Notes: generated by a model not told the origin, from the sequence alone. 53,334 nt of DNA from an uncultured Aquitalea sp. (GCF_945957525.1 NZ_CAMFLA010000026.1:1-53334); one strand, 5' to 3'; counted from the stretch's first letter, positions 1 through 8,289 are shown. Program-made: numbers and translations.

Positions 1-69
1 GTGCATTGTGTTTGCCGGGTGGCCACGCGCCTGCCTTCGGCAAACCTCCCGCCCTTGTGTGCATTTGCA

Positions 70-105
70 CAAATGAGAACCGTCTTGTAAAACCGTTCTC
101 ATTTG
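70..105. repeat. Inverted repeat upstream of dusC
   Basis: The arms CAAATGAGAAC (70-80) and GTTCTCATTTG (95-105) are perfect 11-base complements separated by 14 bases, 36 bases before the dusC start. The arms resemble Fur half-sites (AATGAGAA), but a classical Fur box has its halves almost adjacent. It may therefore be an mRNA hairpin or an operator for another dimeric regulator. Only the symmetry is certain. Confidence 0.5.
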
Positions 106-140
106 ATGAGATGTGGTGTGAAGCGCCCCCTGGTGAATAT

Positions 141-1091
141 ATGACCTTGATGCTGGCCCCGATGGAAGGCTTGGTGGACCCGATCATGCGGGATGTGCTG
201 ACCCGCATTGGCGGCATTGACCTGTGCGTTACCGAATTCGTTCGCGTAACTAATGTTTTATTGCCCGTTAAAACCTTTCATCGCTTGTCGCCAGAATTGC
301 GTCACGATGGGAAAACCCGAGCGGGGGTTCCGGTAAGAGTGCAGTTGCTCGGATCAGATCCAGCGTGCCTGGCGCAGAATGCCGCCAGAGCGGCAGAATT
401 GGGAGCTCCTGCCGTGGATCTAAACTTTGGTTGCCCCGCGCCAACAGTAAATCGTCATCGTGGCGGCGCCGTATTGCTGGATGAGCCGGAGTTGCTGCAC
501 GCCATTGTTGCTGCTGTCAGAGCGGCTGTGCCGGAGCGCGTGCCTGTGACTGCCAAAATGCGCCTGGGTTATGCGGACAAGTCCAAAGCTCTTGAGTGTG
601 CGGCTGCACTGGCTTCTGCAGGCGCTGCGGAGTTGGTGGTGCATGCAAGAACCAAGGTGGAAGGGTATAGGCCGCCTGCGCATTGGGAGTGGATTGACCG
701 CATCCGTGAGCATGTTCAAGTGCCTGTGATTGCGAATGGAGAAGTGTGGTCACTGGATGATTATGCCCAGATTCGGGCAAAAAGCGGCTGCGATCATGTG
801 ATGATTGGCCGGGGTCTGATTGCATCCCCGGATCTGGCAAGTCGTATTGGCTCCGGGCGAGGCGAGGAGCCGATGCCTTGGTCCGAGCTGCTGCCATGGT
901 TGCAGGATTTCCTTGAGCAGTGCATCGCTCATGCTGGCGGTGATTCGCGCTACCCGGTGGCCAGACTGAAGCAATGGCTTGGGCAATTGAAGAGAACTTA
1001 TCCGGAGGCCGGAATTTTCTTTGACCAGATACGCCGACTGACGGATGCGGAATCCATCCTTGGTCATCTGCGATTGGCTATCGGTAAGTAA
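141..1091 (+). CDS. dusC: tRNA-dihydrouridine(16) synthase DusC
   Basis: This FMN-dependent enzyme reduces uridine 16 in the D-loop of tRNAs using NADPH. The 316-residue protein has the Dus TIM barrel: N-terminal [16 protein letters not shown], the active-site stretch [15 protein letters not shown] with the catalytic cysteine at residue 98, then KMRLGY and the flavin-phosphate region IANGEVWS...[10 protein letters not shown]. The length and MEGLVD opening fit the DusC branch better than DusA or DusB. The ATG at 141 was chosen because family homology begins there; the reading frame stays open upstream but encodes nothing family-like. The ribosome-binding site is weak (TGGTGA). The gene is monocistronic and is followed by a terminator near 1222. 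Confidence 0.93.
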   Translation: MTLMLAPMEGLVDPIMRDVLTRIGGIDLCVTEFVRVTNVLLPVKTFHRLSPELRHDGKTRAGVPVRVQLLGSDPACLAQNAARAAELGAPAVDLNFGCPAPTVNRHRGGAVLLDEPELLHAIVAAVRAAVPERVPVTAKMRLGYADKSKALECAAALASAGAAELVVHARTKVEGYRPPAHWEWIDRIREHVQVPVIANGEVWSLDDYAQIRAKSGCDHVMIGRGLIASPDLASRIGSGRGEEPMPWSELLPWLQDFLEQCIAHAGGDSRYPVARLKQWLGQLKRTYPEAGIFFDQIRRLTDAESILGHLRLAIGK

Positions 1092-1093
1092 AT

Positions 1094-1250
1094 TTACCCA
1101 TAGAAAATCAAGGGGTAACGAGATAGCATATCGCTGTGCCTGACTCTTGGTATGGAGGCAGGTACTGTAAGGCCGGCTGCCCTCAGCGCCGGTCGTTACA
1201 CTTCCCCGATACCCTGTTGGTCCCTCCCCATTGCGGGAGGGCTTTTTTTT
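1094..1250 (+). ncRNA. Possible structured RNA in the dusC 3' region
   Basis: The 300 bases between dusC and the next gene hold no convincing coding region but several nested complementarities. They are TTACCC/GGGTAA (1094-1099 and 1113-1118), an outer GGTAT...ATACC pair (1149-1153 and 1209-1213), and inside it GTAAGGCCGGC against GCCGGTCGTTAC (1167-1198). A classical intrinsic terminator follows at 1222-1250. This could be the structured 3' UTR of dusC or an independent small RNA. I do not recognise a known family. Confidence 0.27.
1222..1250 (+). terminator. Intrinsic terminator after dusC
   Basis: The stem CCCTCCC / GGGAGGG (1222-1228 and 1235-1241) has a short loop and is followed directly by a run of eight or nine T residues. 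It terminates the dusC transcript or a small RNA ending here. Confidence 0.85.
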
Positions 1251-1394
1251 GCCTCTTTTCTGATGACCAGAAAAACGGCTTTGATCTTCAGAGTGATGAT
1301 CTTGCGGTCAGCATAGCGGCGTGCTCTTCATTCTTTTGTCCAAGCACCCTTCATTTCCTTTTTCCGGCGGCCTCGCCGTTCCTGCCCTGGCGCG

Positions 1395-2270
1395 TTAACC
1401 GTTATTGATAAGAGCTTGGTAGAGTTGCAGCCCTTTTTGCTGGGCGGAGGTCAGGGCGCTGCCTGACGAGGTCGAGTTGTCACTGTTCAATGCCTCGGGC
1501 GCATTGTTGGTAATCCAGCTCATTGCCGAGCTCAGATTATTCATCTGCCAAGGTATTTCGTTGGCGTTGGTAGTATAAAACGTGGCGGACTGATTGGCCG
1601 CGGCGCCCATTTTATTCAGCACATCCACAACATTGGCCTTGTTGCTGTCCAGGCTTTGCGCAAGGATGGCGGCATTTACCTGCAGCAGACCATTGTTGTC
1701 CTGAGAAATGCCCAAAGAGGCGAGCGAGGCGAAGCTGCCCAGCGTTGAACCGTAGGTGGGCGAGGTTACGTCCCGGCTGATGGCGAAACTGGCTTGCGTC
1801 GCCCGGTCGCTGTTGGCCAGAGCGCCATTGCTGCCAAGGCTGGTCTGTATGCTTTGCTGGAACTGGTTGAAGCTATTGATGAAGGACTTGACGGCGCTTT
1901 GTATCTCGGCGGTTGAGGCGTTGTTGTCCAATGTGGCCATGCTTTGGGTTGCGGGAAGAATGTCGTTTTGTATCGATGTGCTTAACTGATTCAGCGCGTT
2001 GAGCTGATTGGTAAAACCGGTGTAGGCGGAATTCAGAAAGGCCAGCGTCGAGGAGCTGCCTGCAATCCAATTATCCAGGCTGTTGCCGCTGGTACCGGTG
2101 TTGCTTGCATTGCCGGACAGGATGTTGGCGACTTGCGCCTGGGTATCGGCCGGGTTTTGCGACAGTACGGCGAGCAGAGAGTCGAATGAGCCGTTGTCAC
2201 TACTGTTGTCTGTGTTCAGCAGCAGTTGCAACAGATCGGGGTTTAGGGTGGTGCCTGTTACGCTGGACAT
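1395..2270 (-). CDS. Orphan protein resembling the C-terminal half of FliD
   Basis: The 291-residue protein is rich in Ser, Asn, Gln and Ala and has no signal peptide or membrane segment. Residues about 150-260 parallel the FliD C-terminal domain: a helical AVKSFINSFNQFQQS segment, a conserved spacing, then LASLGISQDNNGLLQVN and a KANVVDVLNKMG-like stretch, matching the LAQVGISIQKDGTLKLD and NPTAVANLFG of the true FliD at 22443-23816. The FliD N-terminal D0 signature (VQTIVSQLVQADSQPL) is absent, so it is not a normal filament cap. The ATG at 2270 follows a GGGAGAG site 5-6 bases upstream; the frame extends upstream but without a comparable site. No flagellar neighbour is present. Its role is unknown; a secreted flagellar-type or cap-related protein is possible. 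Confidence 0.75.
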   Translation of the reverse strand: MSSVTGTTLNPDLLQLLLNTDNSSDNGSFDSLLAVLSQNPADTQAQVANILSGNASNTGTSGNSLDNWIAGSSSTLAFLNSAYTGFTNQLNALNQLSTSIQNDILPATQSMATLDNNASTAEIQSAVKSFINSFNQFQQSIQTSLGSNGALANSDRATQASFAISRDVTSPTYGSTLGSFASLASLGISQDNNGLLQVNAAILAQSLDSNKANVVDVLNKMGAAANQSATFYTTNANEIPWQMNNLSSAMSWITNNAPEALNSDNSTSSGSALTSAQQKGLQLYQALINNG

Positions 2271-2340
2271 GTCTCTCTCCCGGGTGGTGAGCTTTGTTTC
2301 TAAGCTTAGCAAAAGAAGGGTGTCCATGGCGCAGACAATG

Positions 2341-2366
2341 AAAAAGCCGGCTTTGGCCGGCTTTTT
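2341..2366 (-). terminator. Terminator after the UmuD-like operon
   Basis: An 11-base perfect stem AAAAAGCCGGC / GCCGGCTTTTT with a four-base loop and a built-in T run on either strand. It lies 39 bases past the stop of the 48-residue gene and before the FliD-like gene starts, so the two reverse-strand units are probably transcribed separately. Confidence 0.8.
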
Positions 2367-2404
2367 CATGCTCAGGGGCGACAGGATTGAACCTGACGAC
2401 AGGC

Positions 2405-2551
2405 TCAGACGAATTCCACCGGCACGAAATAGCTGCGATTGGTGCGGGAGACCAGTACCTGCGGTTTGCCTTCCACGACGGTGCGAAAAGCGCGCGGCAG
2501 GCGACGCCAGTCCATGAATTTCATTTTGATGAGTGCATCTTCGAGCATCAT
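2405..2551 (-). CDS. 48-residue protein encoded behind the UmuD-like gene
   Basis: A small gene beginning ATG ATG with an AGGAG ribosome-binding site about seven bases upstream. It starts 11 bases after the stop of the UmuD-like gene and ends before a strong terminator. The product opens MMLEDALIKMKFMDW, then has a basic RRLPRAF segment and ends in a beta-rich QVLVSRTNRSYFVPVEFV tail. It has no signal peptide or membrane helix. I do not recognise the family. Its tight linkage to an S24 protease gene in a two-gene unit suggests a partner or modulator of that protein, by analogy only with the small DdrR protein beside UmuDAb in Acinetobacter. The ribosome-binding site, compact operon position and terminator support it being a real gene. 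Confidence 0.7.
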   Translation of the reverse strand: MMLEDALIKMKFMDWRRLPRAFRTVVEGKPQVLVSRTNRSYFVPVEFV

Positions 2552-2562
2552 GTGATTCTCCT

Positions 2563-3141
2563 TCACTCTACGGAATGGATTACCTTGGTCACGACACCCC
2601 AGATAAACAGGGCGGCTTCCTCGGGTACTTCAATCGGTTTGTAGGCCGGGTTTTCCGGCATCAGCCACAGGCCTTCGCTGGTGCGTTCCAGTCGCTTTAC
2701 CGTCAATTCTCCGTTAAGCACGGCCACCACCACCTTGCCGTTGCGGGCAGGTAGCGAGCGGTCGACGATAAGCATGTCGCCATCGTGAATGCCGGCATTG
2801 ATCATCGAGTCACCTTTTACCGTCACCATGAAGGTGGTTTCCGGTTTCAGGATGAGGCTGTCGTTCAGATCAATGTCCGCTTCTTTCAGATCGTCCGCGG
2901 CGACTGGCGAGCCGGCTGGTACGCGGCTGGCGAACAGCGGCAGGGAGACGTGGCTGAGCGTTTCGGCCAACATGCGGATGTCGCTGGCTTCCGACTCTTT
3001 TACCGAGCGTAGTTGCCGGTATTCCCCCAGCCAATTTTCAATCACGGGCTTGAGCGGTTCCGGTACGCGCATGGCGACGGTTTTGTCGCCGCCAAATGTA
3101 GACTTGCGCCCCGCGCCAGCCCGTTTGCCTCCTTGTCCCAT
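2563..3141 (-). CDS. UmuD-like S24 autoprotease with N-terminal basic extension
   Basis: A 192-residue LexA/UmuD-family protein. The C-terminal half is a complete S24 peptidase: probable self-cleavage site Ala76-Gly77 (VPAGSP), catalytic Ser112 in GDSMINAG and Lys149 in GELTVKRL. Known family members cleave themselves when bound to RecA filaments. Unlike plain UmuD (about 140 residues; see 25263-25670), it carries about 60 extra N-terminal residues: a basic GKRAGAGRKS opening followed by VAMRVPEPLKPVIENWL, which looks like a short DNA-binding strand-helix module. It is therefore more likely a LexA/UmuDAb-type regulator than a polymerase V subunit, and no umuC follows it. The palindrome at 3173-3188 overlaps its likely promoter and recurs at umuDC. 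The ATG at 3141 has only a modest ribosome-binding site. Confidence 0.82.
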   Translation of the reverse strand: MGQGGKRAGAGRKSTFGGDKTVAMRVPEPLKPVIENWLGEYRQLRSVKESEASDIRMLAETLSHVSLPLFASRVPAGSPVAADDLKEADIDLNDSLILKPETTFMVTVKGDSMINAGIHDGDMLIVDRSLPARNGKVVVAVLNGELTVKRLERTSEGLWLMPENPAYKPIEVPEEAALFIWGVVTKVIHSVE

Positions 3142-3172
3142 GCTTGCATCCCATTCGCTGTTTCGTTGCGGT

Positions 3173-3188
3173 GATTCTGTACAAATTC
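3173..3188. promoter_or_regulatory. GTAC-centred operator before the UmuD-like gene
   Basis: GATTCTGTACAAATTC is an imperfect 16-base palindrome (12 of 16 positions symmetric) lying 32 bases before the start codon. Read in the gene's direction, TTGCTC and CAGAAT spaced by 17 bases form a plausible promoter whose -10 region lies under the palindrome. It shares TGTACAAATTCAAA with the site before umuDC at 25703-25718, so both are probably bound by the same repressor. Confidence 0.6.
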
Positions 3189-3385
3189 AAATGCGCGAGC
3201 AAGAGTTTATTGAATTTTCTGGTTTTGGCTGTGGCATTTGCCGCAAAAGCGTTGAGCTGATTCTTTGTAACTATTTGAAAATATTGGATTGCTGCTCGCT
3301 TGTGAAAGCGGGTGGGACGCGATGTGTCGCTGGGGGGAGTGGTCGTGCTGGCCTGGGGGGCGGTTTCTGGGTAGAATGCGCGCTG

Positions 3386-3500
3386 TCATCAGGGAGTAGC
3401 CGCCCTCCGAAAGCGAGAGGGACGCGCGTCAACAGACTTGCCCGTTCGGGCATGGCGCGCGTGGTTGGAAAACTTGGCGAGACTGCTGACTGCGCTGCCT
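3386..3500 (+). ncRNA. yybP-ykoY manganese riboswitch
   Basis: The leader contains the conserved blocks of the yybP-ykoY class in order: AGGGAGTAGC (3391-3400), a GC-rich hairpin CCCTC...GAGGG, the metal-binding segment CGCGTCAACAGACT, and after a second hairpin (GCCCGTTCGGGC) the element TTGGCGAGACTGC (3474-3486). This class senses Mn2+ and commonly sits before manganese exporters, which is exactly the gene downstream. A TAGAAT -10-like hexamer occurs at 3371-3376, just before it. Expression of the exporter should rise with manganese. Confidence 0.88.
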
Positions 3501-3566
3501 CCGTTTATGGCCGGGGATGCCGCGCGGTCATCAGTTGTCACCGAATCCGGCCATGGAGAACTTTCG

Positions 3567-4154
3567 ATGCAGTCTTTTCTGGTATCCACCGGCGTCGTGG
3601 CTTTGGCCGAAATCGGCGACAAAACCCAGCTTCTCTCTCTTATTCTAGCTGCACGCTATCGCAAGCCGTTGCCCATCATTCTTGGCATTTTCGTCGCGAC
3701 CATGGTGAACCATGCCGGCGCTGGCGGCGTGGGAGCCTGGTTGTCTTCTGCATTGTCGACGAATGTGCTCAACTGGGTTGTTGTGGCGTCGTTTGTGCTG
3801 ATGGCGGGCTGGATTTTGATTCCAGACAAACTGGACGAAGGCGAGATTGCCATGCCCAAGCGGCAGATGGGTGTGTTCGCCACCACGGTGTTTGCTTTCT
3901 TCCTGGCCGAGATGGGCGACAAGACGCAAGTTGTAACCATTGCCCTGGCGGCGCGTTATCACGAGTTTTTCATGGTGGTGGCGGGCACGACGCTGGGCAT
4001 GATGCTGGCCAACGTGCCGGTGATCTATCTGGGCAGCAAGTTTGCCGACCGCCTGCCGACCAAGGCTGTGCATGTGGTTGCCTCTTTGATTTTTGTGGTG
4101 CTGGGTGCTTTGGCGCTGATGAATGCGCTGAACGGTTCGTCAATGCTGGGTTAA
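3567..4154 (+). CDS. mneA: Manganese exporter of the UPF0016/Gdt1 family (MneA type)
   Basis: A 195-residue inner-membrane protein with two homologous halves of about three helices. Each half carries the family's metal-binding motif: EIGDKT at residues 15-20 and EMGDKT at 115-120. Family members (human TMEM165, Vibrio MneA) move Mn2+ or Ca2+, and bacterial ones export manganese. The Mn2+ riboswitch in its leader supports that assignment strongly. The ATG at 3567 follows GGAGAA; the frame is open further upstream through riboswitch sequence and should not be read as protein. A terminator closes the unit at about 4303. The gene is single and unrelated to narG downstream. Confidence 0.9.
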   Translation: MQSFLVSTGVVALAEIGDKTQLLSLILAARYRKPLPIILGIFVATMVNHAGAGGVGAWLSSALSTNVLNWVVVASFVLMAGWILIPDKLDEGEIAMPKRQMGVFATTVFAFFLAEMGDKTQVVTIALAARYHEFFMVVAGTTLGMMLANVPVIYLGSKFADRLPTKAVHVVASLIFVVLGALALMNALNGSSMLG

Positions 4155-4302
4155 TGCCCGCTGTCAAAACCCCAGTTCCTGCGTTGCGCCTCCTTGCTGT
4201 ACTGCGGGCCCTGCCTGTGTCGGCGCGCCTAGGCTCAGGGCCTCTGGTGGATTTGTCGGCGGCTTTGAGCCTCCTTGGTTGTCATTCTGTCGCATCCCTG
4301 TC

Positions 4303-4330
4303 AAAGCCCGCCTTGAGCGGGCTTTTTGTT
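4303..4330 (+). terminator. Intrinsic terminator after mneA
   Basis: Stem AAAGCCCGC / GCGGGCTTT (4303-4311 and 4317-4325) with a five-base loop, followed by TTGTTTG. Confidence 0.85.
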
Positions 4331-4398
4331 TGCGCCTAGTTCTTTGGGAGTAGGGGCGGCTTCCAATCGGCCGAGCGCGGCTACTGCCAACGCGCCGG

Positions 4399-4412
4399 CT
4401 TCGGCCAACCTT
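4399..4412 (+). repeat. Repeated 14-mer CTTCGGCCAACCTT (copy in the nar upstream region)
   Basis: A perfect 14-base copy of a word present seven times without mismatch in this window; its 10-base core TTCGGCCAAC is present 18 times counting both strands. This copy lies in non-coding DNA 129 bases before the narG start. The core may be a DNA-uptake or chromosome-organising signal. Confidence 0.75.
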
Positions 4413-4540
4413 CGGCGAATATCGGGCTGGACGGCTCGGGCATAAGCTTTCCAGCATGACAAACGGTCTGCCGCAAGCGTTGCCTTATTCTCCGGCGCGG
4501 CTTGCGGCCTTCGTCTGCAGACCCCGATACCGGAGGCAAA

Positions 4541-7500
4541 ATGAGCCACTTCCTCGACAGATTGAATTTCCTCGGCAAGGTCCGGAGCACCTTTTCCGAT
4601 GGCCACGGCGCTGTGGTCAATGAAGACCGCCAGTGGGAAAACGCCTATCGCCAGCGCTGGCAGCACGACAAGATCGTGCGCTCGACCCACGGCGTGAATT
4701 GCACCGGCTCCTGTAGCTGGAAGGTGTACGTGAAAAACGGCCTGATCACCTGGGAAACCCAGCAGACCGATTACCCGCGCACCCGCCCCGATCTGCCCAA
4801 CCACGAACCGCGCGGCTGTCCGCGCGGTGCGTCTTATAGCTGGTATGTGTATTCCGCCCAACGCGTGAAATATCCGATGATTCGCGGCCGGCTGGCCAAG
4901 CTGTGGCGCGAGGCCCGCAAGAGCATGGGCCCGGTCGAGGCTTGGGAGCACATCAGCCAGAATCCGGAAACCGCGCGCCAGTACAAGAGCAAGCGCGGGC
5001 AGGGCGGCTTTGTGCGCGCCAACTGGGACGAGGCCAATGAGATTATCGCCGCGGCCAATGCCTACACCATCAAGGAGTTCGGCCCCGACCGCGTGGTGGG
5101 TTTCTCGCCGATTCCTGCCATGTCCATGGTGTCTTACGCCGCCGGCAGCCGTTATCTGAGCCTGATTGGCGGCGTGCCGCTGTCCTTCTACGACTGGTAT
5201 TGCGATTTGCCGCCGGCCAGCCCGCAGATTTGGGGCGAGCAGACCGACGTGGCCGAATCGGCCGACTGGTACAACTCCACTTACCTGATGGTGTGGGGTT
5301 CCAATATTCCGATGACCCGTACCCCGGACGCCCACTTCTATACCGAAGTGCGTTACAAGGGCACCAAGACGGTGGCGGTATCGAGCGACTTTGGCGAAAT
5401 GGCCAAGTTCGGCGATATTTGGCTGGCGCCCAAGCAAGGCACCGACGCCGCGCTGGCCATGGCCATGGGTCATGTGATCTTCAAGGAATTCCACCTCGAC
5501 AACCCGTCGGCCTACTTCACCGACTACATTCGGCGCTACACCGACATGCCGATGCTGGTAACGCTGCGCCAGGACGGCGAGCGCTGGGTGCCGGATTACT
5601 TCCTGCGCGCCAGTCATCTGACTGGCAATCTGGGCGAGGACAATAACCCTGACTGGAAGACGCTGGTGATGGACGAGAGCAGCGGCGACTTGGTGGCACC
5701 CAATGGGTCCATCGGTTTCCGTTGGGGCCAGAGCGGCAAGTGGAACCTGGAGCACAAAAACGGCGGCGATGGTCGCGACATCCAGGCGCGTCTGAGCTTG
5801 AAGGAGGAGGCGGACGAGATTGTCGGCGTGGGCTTCCCTTACTTTGGAGCGGAGCACGACGAACTATTGACCCGCAATGTGCCGGCGCGTCGCATCGAAC
5901 TGGCTGACGGCAGCAGCGCGCTGGTGGCCACGGTGTTTGACCTGATGGCGGCTAACTACGGCATCGACCGCGGCCTGGGCGGCGGCAATGTGGCTTCCAG
6001 CTATATGGACGACGTGCCGTATACGCCAGCCTGGCAGCAAAAGCACACCGGCGTGAAGCCGGAGATGGTGATTCAGGTGGCGCGCGAGTTCGCCGACAAC
6101 GCCGACAAGACGCAGGGCAAGTCGATGGTGATCGTCGGCGCGGCGCTGAATCACTGGTATCACATGGACATGAGCTACCGCGGCATCATCAATATGCTGA
6201 TGATGTGCGGCTGTATCGGTCAGAGCGGCGGTGGCTGGTGCCACTACGTGGGTCAGGAGAAACTGCGTCCGCAAACCGGTTGGGCGCCGCTGGCCTTCGC
6301 CGGCGACTGGGTGCGCCCGGCGCGCCAGATGAACGGCACCAGCTTCTTCTACGCCCATACCAGCCAGTGGCGCCATGAAAAGCTGGGTGTGAACGAGATT
6401 CTCTGCCCGACGGCGGATGGTCGCATGGCTGGCATGTCACTGATCGACTACAACGCCAAGGCCGAGCGCATGGGCTGGCTGCCCTCCGCGCCGCAACTGA
6501 CCACCAACCCGCTGGAAGTGACAAGGTTGGCCGAAGCCGAGGGCAAGGACCCGGTGGCCTGGGCGGTGGAGAGCCTCAAGTCCGGCAAGCTGGACATGAG
6601 CTGCAACGACCCGGACAACCCGAAGAACTTCCCGCGCAACATGTTTGTGTGGCGCTCCAACATCCTGGGCAGCTCGGGCAAGGGGCACGAGTATTTCCTC
6701 AAGTACCTGCTGGGCACGCAAAACGCGGTGATGGGCTTGGAAGACGACTGCATCAAGCCGACGGAAGTGACCGTGCGTCCGGCTGCCGAAGGCAAGCTCG
6801 ACCTGTTGGTGGTGCTGGACTTCCGCATGTCCACAACCTGCCTCTATGGCGACATCGTGCTGCCTACCGCCACCTGGTACGAAAAGGACGACCTCAACAC
6901 TTCGGACATGCATCCCTTCATCCACCCCCTCTCCGAGGCGGTGCAGCCGCTGTGGCAGGCCCGCAGCGACTGGGAAATCTATAAGGGCTTCGCCCAGAAG
7001 ATTTCCGAGCTGGGCAAGGACTATCTGGGCGTGCGCAAGGACCTGGTGCTGACCCCGCTGATGCACGACACCCCGCAAGAGCTGGGTCAGCCTTTCGATC
7101 CGCGCGACTGGAAAAAGGGCGAGTGCGAGCCGGTGCCGGGCAAGACCATGCCGGCCATGACGGTGGTGGAGCGCGATTACGCCGCCGTCTACGACAAGTT
7201 CACCTCCATCGGCCCCTTGCTGGAGAAAGTGGGCAATGGCGGCAAGGGCATCGCCTGGAAAACCGGCCATGAAGTGGACCTGCTGCGCGGCATCAACCAG
7301 ACGGTCAAGGCCGGTATCGGCAAGGGTCAGCCCAAGCTGAACACCGCCATCGACGCCGCTGAGATGATTCTGACCCTGGCGCCGGAAACCAACGGTCATG
7401 TGGCCGTGAAGGCCTGGGAGGCGCTGTCCAGAGTGACGGGCCGCGACCATACCCATCTGGCCCGCCCGCGCGAGCATGATTCCATCCGCTTCCGCGACGT

Positions 7501-8224
7501 GCAGGCGCAGCCGCGCAAGATCATTTCCTCGCCTACCTGGTCTGGCCTCGAGAGCGAAGAAGTGAGCTACAACGCTGGCTACACCAATGTGCACGAGCTG
7601 ATTCCCTGGCGCACCATCACCGGCCGTCAGCAGTTTTATCAGGATCACCAGTGGATGCGCGCCTTCGGCGAAGGTCTGTGCGTGTACAAGCCGCATGTGG
7701 ATCTGAAAACCACCGAAGCCATCCTCGGCCGGAAGTCCAACGGCCACCACGAACTGGTGCTCAACTTCATCACGCCGCACCAGAAATGGGGCATTCACAG
7801 CACGTATTCGGACAACCTGCGCATGCTCACCCTCAGTCGCGGCGGCCCGCACGTGTGGCTGTCCGAAACCGACGCCAAGAAGGCCGGCATCGAGGACAAC
7901 GACTGGATTGAAGTGTTCAACGTCAACGGCACGCTGACCGCCCGCGCCGTGGTATCGCAGCGGGTGCCTGAAGGCATGACCCTGATGTACCACGCGCAGG
8001 AGAAGATTGTGAACGTGCCCGGCGCCGAAACCAGCGGCAAGCGCGGCGGCATCCACAACTCGGTAACCCGCGCCGTGACCAAGCCCACGCACATGATTGG
8101 CGGCTACGCCCAGCAATCGTGGGGCTTCAATTACTACGGCACGGTGGGCGCCAACCGCGACGAGTTCGTGATCGTGCGCAAGATGAAGAACGTTGACTGG
8201 CTGGACAAGCCTCTGACTGAGTGA
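4541..8224 (+). CDS. narG: Respiratory nitrate reductase, alpha subunit NarG
   Basis: The catalytic subunit, which reduces nitrate to nitrite at a molybdenum bis-MGD centre on the cytoplasmic face of the membrane. The 1227-residue protein has the FS0 [4Fe-4S] ligands His50, Cys54, Cys58 (THGVNCTGSCSW) and Cys93 (RGCPRG). The molybdenum-ligating Asp is at position 222 in WYCDLPPASPQ, as in E. coli NarG. The C-terminal molybdopterin-dinucleotide domain includes the PHQKWGIHSTYSDNLRML segment. There is no twin-arginine signal, as expected for this cytoplasm-facing enzyme. The ATG at 4541 follows CGGAGG. It opens the narGHJI operon; moaA, narX and narL, which supply cofactor and control, are encoded at 18-22 kb. 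Confidence 0.97.
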   Translation: MSHFLDRLNFLGKVRSTFSDGHGAVVNEDRQWENAYRQRWQHDKIVRSTHGVNCTGSCSWKVYVKNGLITWETQQTDYPRTRPDLPNHEPRGCPRGASYSWYVYSAQRVKYPMIRGRLAKLWREARKSMGPVEAWEHISQNPETARQYKSKRGQGGFVRANWDEANEIIAAANAYTIKEFGPDRVVGFSPIPAMSMVSYAAGSRYLSLIGGVPLSFYDWYCDLPPASPQIWGEQTDVAESADWYNSTYLMVWGSNIPMTRTPDAHFYTEVRYKGTKTVAVSSDFGEMAKFGDIWLAPKQGTDAALAMAMGHVIFKEFHLDNPSAYFTDYIRRYTDMPMLVTLRQDGERWVPDYFLRASHLTGNLGEDNNPDWKTLVMDESSGDLVAPNGSIGFRWGQSGKWNLEHKNGGDGRDIQARLSLKEEADEIVGVGFPYFGAEHDELLTRNVPARRIELADGSSALVATVFDLMAANYGIDRGLGGGNVASSYMDDVPYTPAWQQKHTGVKPEMVIQVAREFADNADKTQGKSMVIVGAALNHWYHMDMSYRGIINMLMMCGCIGQSGGGWCHYVGQEKLRPQTGWAPLAFAGDWVRPARQMNGTSFFYAHTSQWRHEKLGVNEILCPTADGRMAGMSLIDYNAKAERMGWLPSAPQLTTNPLEVTRLAEAEGKDPVAWAVESLKSGKLDMSCNDPDNPKNFPRNMFVWRSNILGSSGKGHEYFLKYLLGTQNAVMGLEDDCIKPTEVTVRPAAEGKLDLLVVLDFRMSTTCLYGDIVLPTATWYEKDDLNTSDMHPFIHPLSEAVQPLWQARSDWEIYKGFAQKISELGKDYLGVRKDLVLTPLMHDTPQELGQPFDPRDWKKGECEPVPGKTMPAMTVVERDYAAVYDKFTSIGPLLEKVGNGGKGIAWKTGHEVDLLRGINQTVKAGIGKGQPKLNTAIDAAEMILTLAPETNGHVAVKAWEALSRVTGRDHTHLARPREHDSIRFRDVQAQPRKIISSPTWSGLESEEVSYNAGYTNVHELIPWRTITGRQQFYQDHQWMRAFGEGLCVYKPHVDLKTTEAILGRKSNGHHELVLNFITPHQKWGIHSTYSDNLRMLTLSRGGPHVWLSETDAKKAGIEDNDWIEVFNVNGTLTARAVVSQRVPEGMTLMYHAQEKIVNVPGAETSGKRGGIHNSVTRAVTKPTHMIGGYAQQSWGFNYYGTVGANRDEFVIVRKMKNVDWLDKPLTE

Positions 8225-8289
8225 GGGAAGAGGGCGGGAGGCTCGTGGGCCGCCCGCTTCACCCTCTCCCTTCACCCAAGGAGAGAAAC

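Larger units (their letters stand above)
4155..4540. other. Intergenic region between mneA and narG
   Basis: This region of 386 bases holds the mneA terminator (4303-4330) and a perfect copy of the repeated word CTTCGGCCAACCTT (4399-4412), and it presumably contains the nar promoter. I looked for an FNR site (TTGAT-N4-ATCAA) and did not find a convincing one. No narK-like transporter gene is here. No coding region is credible. Confidence 0.6.

Noticed and set aside
70-105. Fur box before dusC
   Set aside because: The arms resemble Fur half-sites, but they are 14 bases apart instead of nearly adjacent; kept only as an inverted repeat.
1136-1408. 90-codon frame after dusC
   Set aside because: It runs through a terminator hairpin and lacks a ribosome-binding site and family resemblance.
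6437-8275. Very long open reading frame antisense to narG (also 8272-9801 on narH and 4301-5857 near the narG start)
   Set aside because: Low-complexity His/Gly/Ala/Leu-rich translations arise from third-position GC bias on the opposite strand; there is no ribosome-binding site and no family resemblance.
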